A stretch of DNA of 64,000 bases, from contig CM055280.1 in the NCBI GenBank assembly GCA_029237695.1, forward strand, positions 30,299,102 to 30,363,101. The letters are read 5' to 3'. This DNA comes from Conchocele bisecta. Its lineage: Eukaryota > Mollusca > Bivalvia > Lucinida > Thyasiridae. A program made the position numbers and the translations under genes. The notes under the pieces are model-generated. The model was given only the letters and a program-made list of their open reading frames with translations. It searched no databases and was not told where the DNA came from. The first letter of the stretch is position 1; every line of letters starts with the position of its first letter. Shown piece after piece: positions 13,318 to 25,637 of the stretch.

Positions 13318-13920
13318 GGCAATATGGGGCGCCGTTTTGGACTTTAATAACACTTTGTGATATCATGCATTCGAATGGGTGATATCACTCTTCGAATGAG
13401 TGATATCACCATTTCGTGTCGAATCAATGACATCACATATTCGAAAGGGTGATATCACCCATTAGAGTCAGTGATATCACCTAATCGAATGGGCGATGTC
13501 ATCATTTCATGTCAAATCAGTGATATCACCCTTTCGAATGAGTGATATCACCAATTGAACATAAACGTCCATTGTCGTCCATTACAAACAAATGGATGAT
13601 ATCATCTATTCGAATGTGTGATATCACCCTTTCGTTTTGAGAGATATCATCCATTTGAAAGGGTAATATCACTCAGTCGAATAAGTGATATCGCTAATTT
13701 GAATGGGTGATATACTTGATATCATTGATTCATTCACGAAATTGTGATATCACATATTCGAATACATGATATCTTCCATTCATTTTGAACGCATGATATC
13801 ACCCATTTGAATTGGTGATATCATGCATTCGGATCTGAATAGGTGATACATGTATCACCCATTCGAATGGGTGATATCACAAAATGCTGTTAAAGTCCAA
13901 AACGGCGCCCCATACGGCTT
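13318..13920. mobile_element. Inverted-repeat element filled with GATATC palindrome array
   Basis: Ends (atggggcgccgttttggact at 13324 and agtccaaaacggcgccccat at 13894) are inverted over nearly 60 bp. Between them about 20 units of gtgatatcac spaced roughly 20-30 bp, separated by cattcgaatg-type links. No coding potential. Confidence 0.85.
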
Positions 13921-15582
13921 TACCATTTTACAAAGGCACTGTGTCGCAGATATTCAATACGTGTTTTTGTTTCACTATATAGACTGCGAATGGCCTATGT
14001 CAACCAAACACATATTGGAGTTTGATGAAACTCCTAATAGTGTGTGTGTTTATTCTGATAAACACCGTCGATTAAGTTGATCGACACAGGAGATAATTCC
14101 TTAACGCATCTCCTCTGTTACTGTTACAGGAAGCAACATGGGTGAAGCATTCTAGTTTTATTTTGCAAATGATACATACCATATAAAATGTACGTATAGA
14201 AATAGACACTAGCTGAATTTATATAAATATATTAGGAACTATCAATTGTAGAAATGCATAAAAACTAGCGCGTATACCGCTAGTACATGTACTGCCCCAC
14301 TGTATATGGTGTTTACCGTGCATGTATATACATACTGAACAATGATTACCGTGTTGGTGGTGTCACATTTCCAACGAGGGGGTGACTAACGGGTGGAGGA
14401 GGGGCTTATGTTTCATATACCTGTCAAACGACAATAATTTTAAACACCATTGTTGGCCCTGTTGTCCCACTAATGACTGTTTGTAATGCTGTATGCGTGC
14501 CCAGTGTAGAGATGGATATTTCCATTGCCTGGGTTGCCATCACGGGTTGCCATCATGAAATGTATCCCACAAACTCGGCATTATGGTGTACTCACACACG
14601 CCATGAAAACGATTTATTTCCAAAATTGTATAGAGGATATGTCAGTGTACATGTATGAATAGTGTGAAATAATACACGAGTGTACGTATTAAGCCAAACG
14701 AACGAGTCGATGGATATCGCATTTATTACACTGCTGAACAAAATTGCTGAAGGCAATTATAATGTTTCGGGGGCGTTTGCATCTGCGAATGAATTTTTGT
14801 GGGCGGTGCTTATTTTATAAAGACTGCTGAAGATTTCACGCGGGTGATTACGCGTGTTCTCTTCACGATGTATTATTGTAAGTTGACAATTACGGGTTTT
14901 CTCTCACAGATAAATCCATGCATATAATAGCTGAAGTGTAATAAATAGAGGATCTCAGGCGAATATTTGGTGTTGAGATTTGTGAAACTAGGCACTCACA
15001 ATTTATGCACCGAGCCTCCGGCGAGGTGCATAAAATTGCTGACGAGTAAATATCATATCAAATGGAAACGAGTTTGAGCTTCTGTTTATCGCATGACTTC
15101 ACACTCAGAATAGCAGAAAGTTTGGAGATATCTGATACGTTTTAGTGAGAAAACGGCATTGACTATTCTCCCATTGAGTTGAAAAACTCCACTAAGAACA
15201 ATAGTTCTTCATATTACATAACGGAGCACATTTTAATATTTGTATCGATTTTACTGAGTCACGGACGTCTAATGACGTGTAAAATAGGATGACGTCAACG
15301 TCAAAACATTGTTGCTTTGTCGTGCCATTAGGGACGTCATTTGGAACATCTTCGTTGTATTCGTTTTCGATAACGTTTAATACGAATACGTAATTAGGGC
15401 GATGTGTCATATAAATGACAGACGATAATAAGTTGCTGGAGGTCAATTGATGAGTCCAATTATAGGTAGACCAGGTGTATTATCATATCATAGCCTCGTT
15501 TCCGTATATAATAACTACATGATAAAGTGCACATGCATGCATGTCAATATACTAGTGTATCTTGGTGAGCAAAACAGACATG

Positions 15583-15680
15583 TAGTGTGGCTCAGTGGTA
15601 TCGAAGCGGGAGAATATCTATACGTTTGCAGAACTTTTGTTCATTTTATCTGGTCGTGAGTTCGAACCTCACAAAACGAT
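15583..15680 (+). mobile_element. tRNA-like SINE head
   Basis: gtgtggctcagtggtatcga (A-box-like) and ggtcgtgagttcgaacctca (B-box-like) about 60 bp apart, too far and poorly paired for a functional tRNA. Confidence 0.5.
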
Positions 15681-15984
15681 TACTTTTGTTGATATAATTA
15701 TGTTATTTTTTATAACTGCTTGCTGGAGAAGGGAATAAGTGAAACGGCGAGGGTGATAACTATGATTGCTGTATGACCTCAATGTGACATGGTCGGCTAG
15801 AACATACTCCAGATTATTCATGTACACACATTTAGTTAATAGTTTTCTTCGAAGTGTTACTAACGTTGTACATGTAATCTATCTCATGCTTAGTTAATGT
15901 AATTTGTAAGAGCAACACACATACAAATAAATATATAATAAAATATAAACAAAAAAATATATATGTGTATATATGTATGAAAAA

Positions 15985-16050
15985 CTAAGATTCGAACTCG
16001 CTACCTACGATATTGACATCCGTCACTCTAACCTCTCGACTACATAAGAC
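15985..16050 (-). mobile_element. tRNA-like SINE head (minus strand)
   Basis: Minus strand: gtagtcgagaggttagagtg and ggtagcgagttcgaatctta. Confidence 0.5.
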
Positions 16051-16274
16051 TTGATGACAAATCTGAAAATAAATATTGAAAAGGAATACTGTCACGGGTA
16101 TATTTACCTGTCCCACCTAGTATGTGTTTTGTTTATGACCGGTTTGTTTGTAAACAAGTAGCAAGTTATCGTCTGCGGACAATACCATATTTATGAAATG
16201 GGCTACAGAACGTCATAACAAGCTTTCCATGCGGTAAACTGCATTTATACACGAAACAGAGCGGAATGTCAATA

Positions 16275-16480
16275 TATGTGGCTGTGACTGGAGAAATGGA
16301 GTTTATGGGTTTTAGGACCGGTGTAGATCCAGATCAACCTGTGCATCCGCACAGCCTGATCAGGATCTGCACTGTTCGCCATTTCATCGATGAAACACAC
16401 GTCATGCTTCTAACAAGCTAAAATATCTTAAGTTTACGATACAGGACAGGAGTGTAATATTTAATCAGGATCTACACTGG
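16275..16480. mobile_element. agatcc-family MITE, right end eroded
   Basis: Starts tggctgtgactggagaaatg and contains ccggtgtagatccagatcaa. Confidence 0.65.
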
Positions 16481-17244
16481 TTACATGTAAGCATCATATC
16501 AGATTACCAACCACATAATGGAATCGTATTAATATAAACCTCATATTGTATACCACCAACTGATTTACATTTCTCAAAACCAAGGTATGAAGCCCGGCTT
16601 GCTCATTGCGCTACAGTCTTTGTAGTAACATTATAAACGAAGTGATCATTTTGTATCATCAAATTAGTATGTTGCCGTATCACAATAACACACGTGGTCA
16701 CTTCTACTAACATATACAGGTCAGACGTAAACAACTATGCGCTTAGTCGGGTTGCCTTAAATCTCGTGATGTCGCACAAATCTCTTAAACATTAAACATA
16801 TCGCTTGACCTTTTACTTCGAAACTTTTGTTTAATGTTTGATTTCCGGTCTTTTAAAATAACATACATTTGTACATGTAATAATATAAATACATTCTCAT
16901 ATACATACAACGAGAAATAGCACACACATAATTACCGTATACATGTACACCCATCATATTGAAAAAACAATTTATACAGAGTTTGCAATATCAAATGTGT
17001 ACTTTTTTATGATACACAATGTTACATAAATGAAACAGACATTTTTAACTTGAACGCTCAGAACTGTCTGTGTCCACACTGTCTCCATTGTTTTATAAAT
17101 AAGTGTTTACTGTTTAAATCAAACAATTTTTGAAGCACATCCCATATATACTCAGTTTTTGTTCGTTTTGCCGGGGTACATAGCATACACATCAATTTTA
17201 TTTTATAACATCTCAATTTTATTAGAAAATTATGGAACGTCCTG

Positions 17245-17560
17245 GTGCAGTATCTCCTAATTAGGAGTTAGAATCTCCTAATTAGTAACTCCTAACTAGG
17301 ACTTAGTATCTGCTAATTAGGAGTTAGTATCTCCTAATTAATACTTTATATCTCCTAATTAGGACGTACTATCTGTGTCAATGCTAAAAAAATAATATCC
17401 TAATTAGCAGAAACTAGCTCCTAATTTTCGAGATATTAACTCCTAATTAGGAGATAGTACGTCCTAATTATGCGATACTAAGTCCTTTTAGGACCAATTA
17501 GGAGTTAGTACGTCCTAATTAGGAGATAATAAGTTCTAATTAGGAGATACTTGTTCCATT
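17245..17560. repeat. Array of CTCCTAATTAGGAG palindromes
   Basis: A dozen or so self-complementary ctaattag cores with gagttagta/tactaactc links of variable spacing. Nothing coding. Confidence 0.85.
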
Positions 17561-17569
17561 TTTCTTGAC

Positions 17570-17860
17570 CCTTTGTTGACAATTCCCTAATATTTTCTAC
17601 AAATATATTATAACAGACTTCGGTAGTTTTGGACTATTTTTTATGAGCATAATAAATCTATTTCTTATCCCATCCAATGTTGCAGTTTGCCTAATAGTAT
17701 GTTTCCACCCTTGTGGAATGGCTCTTATAACACCATGAAATAGAAGAAAAGTGGTTTGGATATTATAATTTTCCATAAAACTCTCATATGACAAGAAAGA
17801 ACCATGTTCATCAAGTAGATCATTTATAAACATAAATGTGGCCTGTCGAAACACGAATGC
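17570..17860 (-). mobile_element. LINE fragment, post-RT region
   Basis: Open frame FINDLLDEHGSFLSYESF, ENYNIQTTFLLFHGVIRAIP, QGWKHTI. This N-D-L-(L/F)-D-E-x-G-x-F-L-S-Y-x-x-F pattern follows the GGLKMPN block in these LINEs. It is the continuation of 18633-19025, separated by an inserted tandem-repeat element. Confidence 0.8.
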
Positions 17861-18632
17861 TCCCGCTGGCAGCCAAAGAAAACGATGCATATTTAAAAAC
17901 ACAGAGGGAAAGAGAAGCATGGATCCGTTGTCACAGCATGATAGCAGACCTTCAGAGCAATGGGTTTGTGACATATAAAGCATATCCATGCAAGGAAACA
18001 GACATTATAAGACATTTCCTCGAGTTTCGAACACACCAAGTATGTGACCTTGACCCTGTGCTTAGCGGGAGCGGGATGATCGTGGATCACAGGGTGGTAG
18101 AGGGCCATTAGAGCAATGAGTGTGTGAAATGTGAAGCAGATCCGAGTAAGGAAACAGAAATTATAAGACATTTACCCGAACGTTAAGGTTTCAAACGCAC
18201 CAAGACTGTGACCTTGACCCTGGGCTTAGCGGGGGCGGGACGAATCTGGATTTGTCACAGGGCCGTAGAGGACCATTGGAGCAATACGTGTGTGAAATGT
18301 GAAGCAGATCCGAGCAAAGAAACATAAATGTTCAGCCATTTGCCCGAGCGTTAAAGTTTCGAATGCACCAAGTCTGTGACCTTGACCCTGGGCTAAGCGG
18401 AGGCGGGACGAATGTGGATTTGTCACAGGGCGGTAGAGGACCATTGGAACAATGCGTGTGTGAAATGTAAAGCAAGTCCGAGCAAGGAAACTATAAGCCA
18501 TTTACCCGAGCGTTAAGGTTTCGTACGTACGGATGGACGTTCGGATGGACGGACGTACGGACGCCGGTAACACTATATGCCCCCCTCACCATTCGGTGGC
18601 GGAGGCATCCAAATACACCTCCTTCACATCAT
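17861..18632. mobile_element. Pearl-like element with about 165-bp tandem units, inserted in the LINE
   Basis: Three to four units of 163-169 bp, each with gtgaccttgaccctgggc and gcggga. The array ends in acggacggacgt steps and a hairpin atgcccccctcacc/ggtggcggaggcat. The surrounding LINE is continuous at the equivalent point of copy 1 (bases 10-25), so this is an insertion. Assignment to pearl-type/Helitron-associated repeats is from memory of bivalve repeats. Confidence 0.6.
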
Positions 18633-19025
18633 GATTTTTGAAAAACGAACTGATTGTTTACTTTTAAATTGTTGTTGAACCATATAGGTTGCCATTATAT
18701 TTCTTCTGGGGTTGTGGAATCATACTTCTGTAGAGTTGACCAAGCTAACAAAATATCTTTCTAAATATTTGAGCACCTAGTCGAGATTAATTGTAACCCT
18801 TCTCTGTGTACATGCAATTCTTCGTTCCCTCCCACGTTCTATAATGTATGTATTAACAAAAGTTTCCAAGGAGACATTATTAACGGATTTAATAACTTTT
18901 TTTATCCATGTCATTTTAATGCTTTTACAAACATTTTGCATTTTAAAACCACCCTCTTCCAAAGTATTAATAATTATATTTCATTTAATCTTGTCAACCT
19001 TTCCATTCTATAAAAAAATAACATA
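18633..19025 (-). mobile_element. LINE fragment, post-RT region (copy 2)
   Basis: Open over 61 codons: EEGGFKMQNVCKSIKMTWIK, then KVIKSVNNVSLETFVNTYII and ERGRERRIA. Better preserved than 1-415, same region. Confidence 0.85.
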
Positions 19026-19345
19026 AATATTTACTGTCTTTTCCACGTTTTGCTGCCGACGAACTTTTGGCGATTAAACACATTAAATCTAAAAAATATT
19101 TAAAAGTAAGTACTTTTTCATCAATAACAAAAAAGTCACCCTCCCCAAAAAATGTTGATTTTATTTCGAAAAAACGATGTTAAATTCCCATAGGAAAATC
19201 TTTTTTCGCAATAAAATCAATATTTGATGGAATTTCATCAAATAATTTTTTTTGGTGAGGGTGACTTTTTTGTTATTGACTTACTTTTAAATGTTTTTCA
19301 GGTTTAATGTATTTAATAGCCAAAAGTTCGTCGGCAGCAAAACGT
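19026..19345. mobile_element. Complete palindromic MITE (gctgccgacgaacttttggc ends)
   Basis: Left end tactgtcttttccacgtttt plus gctgccgacgaac. The right end is its inverse (gtcggcagcaaaacgtggaa, cagacagta). The arms also pair through aaaaagtcacc and aaaacgatg. A diverged copy is at 61480-61930. It sits exactly between the oppositely oriented LINE parts. Confidence 0.8.
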
Positions 19346-19980
19346 GGAACAGACAGTAGTTTAATTCCTGCACGTTTTGTCACCGAGAAGTAAACAAACA
19401 ATCGAACATCTATTGTGGAACTATTCGATAATACAAAGCTTTATATCTTCTGTTAAAACATGGATTACCGATGATTGCAACGGTATAAACAATCTGGAAC
19501 TAACTATTGAGAGTCCTTTTGTTTGGAACAATGAAATGTGGAATAGATTTTAATAAAATACTGTGAGAACTAAACTATATATACTTATCTATAAGTGTAA
19601 AATGTGTGAAATAACCCCAAATATAAATGGGTTAAAATTTGATATCAGATATATATTCTATATTAAAAAACAATCGCACTGAAGGAATCAAGCCTAATAA
19701 TTTTGACAAGATATGGGAGCCATTAAAGAACATGTATACACACGAATCTCAGCCAATTGACATCAATTAACGAAACATGTAGATACCCCACCCCCATCGT
19801 TCACAATTTTTTGAACTGCTTTGTCCGATTTGGCTTACGATTAAGCACGCATACTAAGAAAAACAACAACACCCGTTTTCGTCATTTTTGTTCCTATAAA
19901 ACACGTTACATTCATACATACAACTCATAATACTTGTGTCATGCTGCTTGTTGCTAATATTAACTAAACCCTTTCACTAG
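19346..19980 (+). mobile_element. LINE 3' end (copy 2)
   Basis: Equivalent of 606-1231: decayed coding end (cacgttttgtcaccgagaag) and 3' UTR. Confidence 0.75.
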
Positions 19981-20164
19981 TCTGGGATGGGCTGTGGCTC
20001 AGGGACAGAATACAGGACTTCACAACTGAAGGTTGTGAGTTAAAAACCTACCCTAGGGCATGTAAATATTTGATAATATTTCCATCCAACTGGTCTGTCG
20101 AATGAGACGTTAAACTTTGATTCCATCCTTAAATTTCATTAGCTGTTGCTGGGACGTTAAACTA
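19981..20164 (+). mobile_element. tRNA-derived SINE (copy 2)
   Basis: Nearly identical to 1232-1412 and at the same place in the compound repeat. Confidence 0.75.
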
Positions 20165-20477
20165 TGCTCATTCTCATTTCACACTAGGCAATCGGAATGA
20201 GATATTTACTGTAATACTTTAATCCAATCAAATTATCATTAAATGTTAACATAAATACTGTTTTAATGTGAACATTATTTTTGAGAACGGTGAGGATTCT
20301 GATGGGGTGATTCAGTTGTTTCATCTATGTCGAAACTGTTCGCTTTAACCATGGTAACTATTAAAACTAGTGTTTGGTGTTGAAGGGGTTGAAGTAGGTG
20401 TTAACATTTACTGATAGTATAGACAGATACCATGATACTGTTATATACGTGTACAGCCGGCTACAATAAAATGCAAG

Positions 20478-20740
20478 TCCAGTGAAACCTCGCTGTACCG
20501 AACACCATAGGTACCGTCAGGGTGTTCGGTATAGCGATTTTCCACTGTAAGCAATCAATCACCGAATGCGACCAGTGTAGATCCAGATCAGCCTGTGCAT
20601 CAGCACAGTCTGATCAGGATCTGCATTGTTCGCCATTCCAGCATGGAAGGGATGGGCTTTAAGGTACATAGGTTGTACAGTTGAACCTATATATACCGAT
20701 GGTACCTGTAGTGTTTGGTATAGTGAGATTTCACTGCATT
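20478..20740. repeat. Pair of short CCGAACACC palindromes (copy 2)
   Basis: 20478-20549 is intact; 20668-20740 has lost the accgaacac arm. Confidence 0.78.
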
Positions 20741-21019
20741 AAAATAATGTAAATAAAGTGGACTCGAACCTTGTTTCATGTACACTCCAGTGAAAACACG
20801 TGCATATATTTCCTATTCTGTAACATGTATGTCTGTGACCAAAAAGAAAATAAATATAATTTGTTTTTGTTTAGTCCGTTCCTCCAGGTGGTACTGGTAA
20901 AATCGAGAAGCATTGAACTAGCATTGGAAGTGCCAGTGTTTTTATCACAGAACTATTTCCATTTATATATACATTTCGAAAATACCAGTTTGATAGAATT
21001 TATATAGAAAAAATAAAAA

Positions 21020-21085
21020 CATGGTTTGACAGCACTTCAGAATCATTTCCAATGGAAATGATTCTGAAGTGCTGTCAAACCATGT
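21020..21085. repeat. Perfect palindrome in copy 2 only
   Basis: aacatggtttgacagcactt arms meeting at ttccaatggaa. Copy 1 has plain sequence here (near 2290). A related piece is inside the TTAA MITE at 26222-26300. Confidence 0.8.
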
Positions 21086-21220
21086 TGCTTGTTAAGGGAA
21101 ACACATGTACATATGTCATAAATGGGCGGCATATGGTTGGAAATAGTCACGATAATGACGCTCACGCTTTATTCTTTTATAATCCTAAATACAATATGTA
21201 GTCACTACATGTACGTAGCT

Positions 21221-21458
21221 CTGGGGACCGTTTCACTAAACTTCGTACGACTAAAATGTTCATAAGTGCAAAATTATGATAGTCTGTACATTTCACATTA
21301 ACGTTGTTTTCTTGTAAACAATTATTGGATTTATATTTATTGAGCATAGGCTGCCTATGCTCAATAAATGTAAATCCATCAATTGAAATTTACAGATGAT
21401 CCTCAATTTGCACTTACGAACATTTTAGTTGTACGAAATTAAGTGAAACGGGCCCCTG
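21221..21458. mobile_element. Palindromic MITE, GGGCCGTTTCACTAAACTT family (copy 2)
   Basis: Same site within the compound repeat as 2420-2664. The central palindrome is shortened (ggctgcctatgctc). Confidence 0.88.
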
Positions 21459-21999
21459 GTCCGTCAATTGAACTGTTTTAAATCCAAATGTCATCAATCA
21501 AAGCTGTGATTTAGATTATCGTTGGCAAGTATTGTTTTTATGTACTTGTGGTGGATAAACTGTTCATTCAACGAGGTGAGATGATTATCGATAAATAATA
21601 CACGAGTGAGATCGCGTCTAACGAGTGGGTATAGCGAACAGAAATTGAGGTAGGACCACATACCGAGCGCTTGTTTCACGATAATAGTTTCTTGCAGTTC
21701 ACATGTGATCATTTATGAAGCGAATCAAGCGTACAAATATAATATATGGTGAGTAATTGTGCGAATTAACTGACGGAGTGAATGCGACTGTACCGTGAGT
21801 CAGAGAAAATGTCCGAGAAATTGATTTGTGTGGTCGAAGGAAACGCATCATTCTTACGTTATAGATGTCATGTTCTATCTATTGAAAACACAAGAATGGA
21901 GTGTTGTAATTCACCGTTATATGTGTGTCAAATACCGGTTGAAATGTATGGAACTAAAATCTAAATGTAATTGGATGAGATTGTCAACTCTAAAATTTG

Positions 22000-22207
22000 A
22001 CTGTGACTGGAGAAATGGGACCTATTGGGTTTTGCGACCAGTGTAGATCCAGATCAGCCTGTGCATCCGCACAGTCTAATCAGGATCTGCACTGTTCGCC
22101 ATACCATCAATGAAACGCCCGTGATGCTTCTTACAAACACAAACATCGTTATCATTCTACAAGAGTCACAAATCCCATAAGCCCCATTGTTCCAGTCACG
22201 GCCACAA
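22000..22207. mobile_element. agatcc-family MITE (copy 2)
   Basis: Same site as 4868-5099, with a slightly shorter interior (the gctatttgatcaggaactg stretch is deleted). Confidence 0.75.
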
Positions 22208-25172
22208 TTACACATAAGCCACTTAAAGTTGGCACTCATTTGCTGCACTGACACTTGTCCAGCAACTTTATCAGGTATCCTGTGCCGAGCGTAGGATATA
22301 ATTATAACAAGGGCAGTGTTATCATTAAGCTAATACCCTCGCTTGTAACCTTGATAATAATAATAATAATAACATTTGATACCATGTTTGCTTTACAAAC
22401 AATGTGAACATAAATCCCCAGTGACCTTCACGTTGGGCGGTCGGACGTATGCAAAACAAAGCACCATCCAACGACACACATTGTGGCCAAATCTTATCAA
22501 AATATTGAAAAATTAAATGTGCTACTAACGGACGCACCGACGTACGTACGTACATGGACTAACACTATATCCCCTCTAACTTGCCTATCGGCGAGGGGAT
22601 AATAAGTTTTGTCACGATGGGATCTACACATAGTGATCGAACATACATGAATTACATCGTTAAAGCGTGACGTAAATAATATGAGACTAGCCAAGTGACT
22701 TTGAAAAAATAATTCATAGCAAATGCGGAATTCTATTACATCTATTCTATTGAATGTTTAAATTGAATGTTCAACAAATCGGAGATAAATGTTGGACACT
22801 AGACTTAGTCTACTAAGATTATACTGAGTTGTGGATTTACATTTATTGAGCATAGGCTGCATATGCAGCCTATGCTCAATAAATGTAAATCCAATAATGT
22901 ACAAACCATAACTTACAGAGACGCGACTTTCTAAATAACTTGCCGTTTCCACTTACAAAGAAAGCTATAGTTAATCCTTTCAAACATGCATACCTCGTTA
23001 GCAGTTTTTTCAAACAGTGTAGATTCAGATAAACAATAACATCAGGTATATAAATTGACCCTTTCATCCCTAAATATTAGACATTGATACTTTTGTAATA
23101 TATTTTGTGAAACGTTTCAATGTTGCTGACTTGTTATGAAAAGGCAATATGTGAAAAAGTATTGACAAACACTGCATGTCTCGATTGGACGGCTTTCTAT
23201 AGGCTCATCTGGATCTGCTGTGAATGCACATTTCCGTTGTGAACAGTAGCGTTAAAAAGGGTTTGGCAGTCTCTGTCTTACTGATTTGCGCTTTCCGAGT
23301 TTTCATTGTAATATGACTAATTTATTTAGGAGGAGGGGTTGAATTAATGACCCAGTGTGATAGATTGTGATGCATACAATATTGGTGTCGTAAACTTAAT
23401 ATCTGAAACAGTAAGACCCCAAATGTTCTCGATTTCTAACGGACTCGCATATGTGTCGACATTGGTGCGTTTGTCGCTCACACCTTTCATTGTATGTACA
23501 GTTTTGTATCCGTTTCTTCATAACCAATACAGTGAAACCACTTTAAATCGAACACTAAGAAACATGTGTGATCTTATTTTTATTGTGTTTCTTGGTCATT
23601 TATCTCAGGTGATAATGTCTGTTCATGCCCGCATCGCACACAACCATGGCTCACAATTATCAAATGCCTGATTTACAGATAAACGTCTCTAAACCGGACA
23701 CCCTGGGGACATCCCAGGGTGTCCGGTTTAGAGAGGTTTTACTGTACATAAATGTATTCGTTTCATGATATGCGAATGTCATAACCAGTCTGTAATTATC
23801 TCCTTTTCATCAATGAACCGCGACCATTTAAGCTATCGTTAACAACCAATGATTATGATTATGTAATCTTGTTTTATCATCTGGTTCAAACTAAAGGTAT
23901 TTGAAAATCAACGGCGTGCGTTGCAACTTAATTGCACAGGTGAATAACTCATAGTGATATTAATCTGGATACACTTCCTAATGATTGTTTAGAATTACAA
24001 TGTGTCGGCAAATAAAAAATGAAATGTAAACAAACACAACTAACTGACTAAACGCTTGTTATTTGAGGAACGGGACATTACATAACAGTTATTGGAGTAT
24101 TCATTCCAAATGTGCGTTTGAAGCGTTCTTTGTTTAATTTCTACTTCGTGGAGAGCGATCTAAGAATGTTGCTACGACACACGTTACTAGGTAAGTCTAT
24201 GGTAATATGTTTGTGTCATAATTGTAGAATTGTCTCTCAATAACAATTTAGCGAAGAAAAACCGTTAAAACCGGGCACAATTTTTTTATATTTTTTTTTT
24301 ATATTTTAGTACACGAAATGTAAATGTATTACGCAAATTTTAGTATTGAGCGCCGATATGGTGCAACCTGTTGCCTATAAAGCGGAAAACGTGCAGCTGT
24401 TGTTTGACTACGGAATATATCGTTGAAGCCATATACTCTTAACCAACCATGATGCATGCTGTCCATAAATAGCTAAGCTGTCAGAAAGAAAACACGATTT
24501 CTTCAAAACCAAGTGATTCTGAAGTTTTCACACAGATGTGACACTCTCAAATATAGGCAATCATTAATTTCGCACATAGGACACATTGTATCATCCGAGT
24601 TTTAAACGCGAATACACATGACAAACGTAAATATACGTAATTTACATATTTTGATAGTCCTCCAATGCTTCAATGGGATATACAATTTATTTTTTTGCTG
24701 TGACTGAAGAAATGGGATTTATGGGATTTGTGACCAGTGTTCTCCTATCATACGATATCAGACTCTTGTAGCCTGATAACGATATGCACTGCTTGTTAGA
24801 AGCGTGACGGGTGTTTAATTGGTGGCATACGAACATTGCAGATCCCAATCAGACTGTGCGGATGCACAGACTGATCTGGATCTACACTGGTCGTAATGTC
24901 CCTGAGACCCATTTCTCGAGTCACAGCCACATACATGTATCATGGTATTCTGCAACTTGAATCTTTGGAATGTCACCATTGTGGAGCAACACATTTGTTG
25001 TACACCACCGTCTACGCTAATCTTGCCAATATTGTAATGTTTTGTCTTGTTTATACTTGAATAGTGCACTTGAAATCAAGCAGCTTGCCTGGCTAAGCCG
25101 CATGAGCTGTAACATATTGGCAGGATTAACGCAGGCGATAGTGTAGAGACAGATCGCCCAATATACCACATT

Positions 25173-25637
25173 AAAGGTACATGCCCACTCAGTAGGCACA
25201 ACATTTTCTTTATATCAGACACATCGTCTGAGACATTTTCTGGCAAAATAAACATTCATTCACCATTACCCCACATATTGATTGGCATTATTATACATTT
25301 TATATCAGACGTAAATTTTCACACTGATATCAGGGGCGATAACCGTGTTTCCTTAAAATGTTAACGGATATTACTATTTATTATCTGTATTTATTTTTTG
25401 ATGTGCAATGATCATACTTTATAATCTGTCGAAAATATTATTTTTTCAGGTGACGCATTTAATTAGTATAAATACTTAAAAAATAGCCTGATACGCACGT
25501 CACTATCAGTAAAATAAATATTACTAAATGATTATATATGCATAGCGGCACTTGTAATTTTTAGAACTGGTGGAATAGTGACACAATTATACACTTATTT
25601 AATTCGTATAAAGAACAGTTTGAGCCTATTGAGTGGG
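25173..25637. mobile_element. MITE with AAGGTACATGCCCACTCAG termini, right end lost in the gap
   Basis: Equivalent of 7823-8137 in copy 2. It has extra internal sequence (25320-25500). The terminal repeat runs into the N block after gagtggg. Confidence 0.85.

Larger units (their letters stand above)
13921..17244. other. Mostly unrecognised sequence
   Basis: Apart from SINE heads and one agatcc MITE listed separately, I see only a hairpin at 15002-15034 (tttatgcaccgagcctccgg...) and several gacgtc motifs at 15293-15340. No supported exon. Confidence 0.55.
18633..25637. repeat. Compound repeat, copy 2
   Basis: Collinear with copy 1. Matching points include 780/19500, 1740/20480, 4836/21970, 5430/22560, 6309/23423 and 7840/25195. 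The LINE part continues left to 17570 across an insertion. Confidence 0.9.

Noticed and set aside
13318..13920. CRISPR-like array
   Set aside because: Repeats are short palindromes with unequal, non-unique links, the element has transposon-like ends, and the DNA is eukaryotic.
15583..15680. Possible tRNA gene
   Set aside because: A- and B-box-like motifs are present, but spacing is too long and the acceptor stem does not pair. It fits a SINE head.
17893..18501. Two minus-strand open frames of about 90 codons with repeated FHTRIAPMVLY-type residues
   Set aside because: They follow the roughly 165-bp tandem units of the inserted element, with the same peptide recurring. Not a gene.
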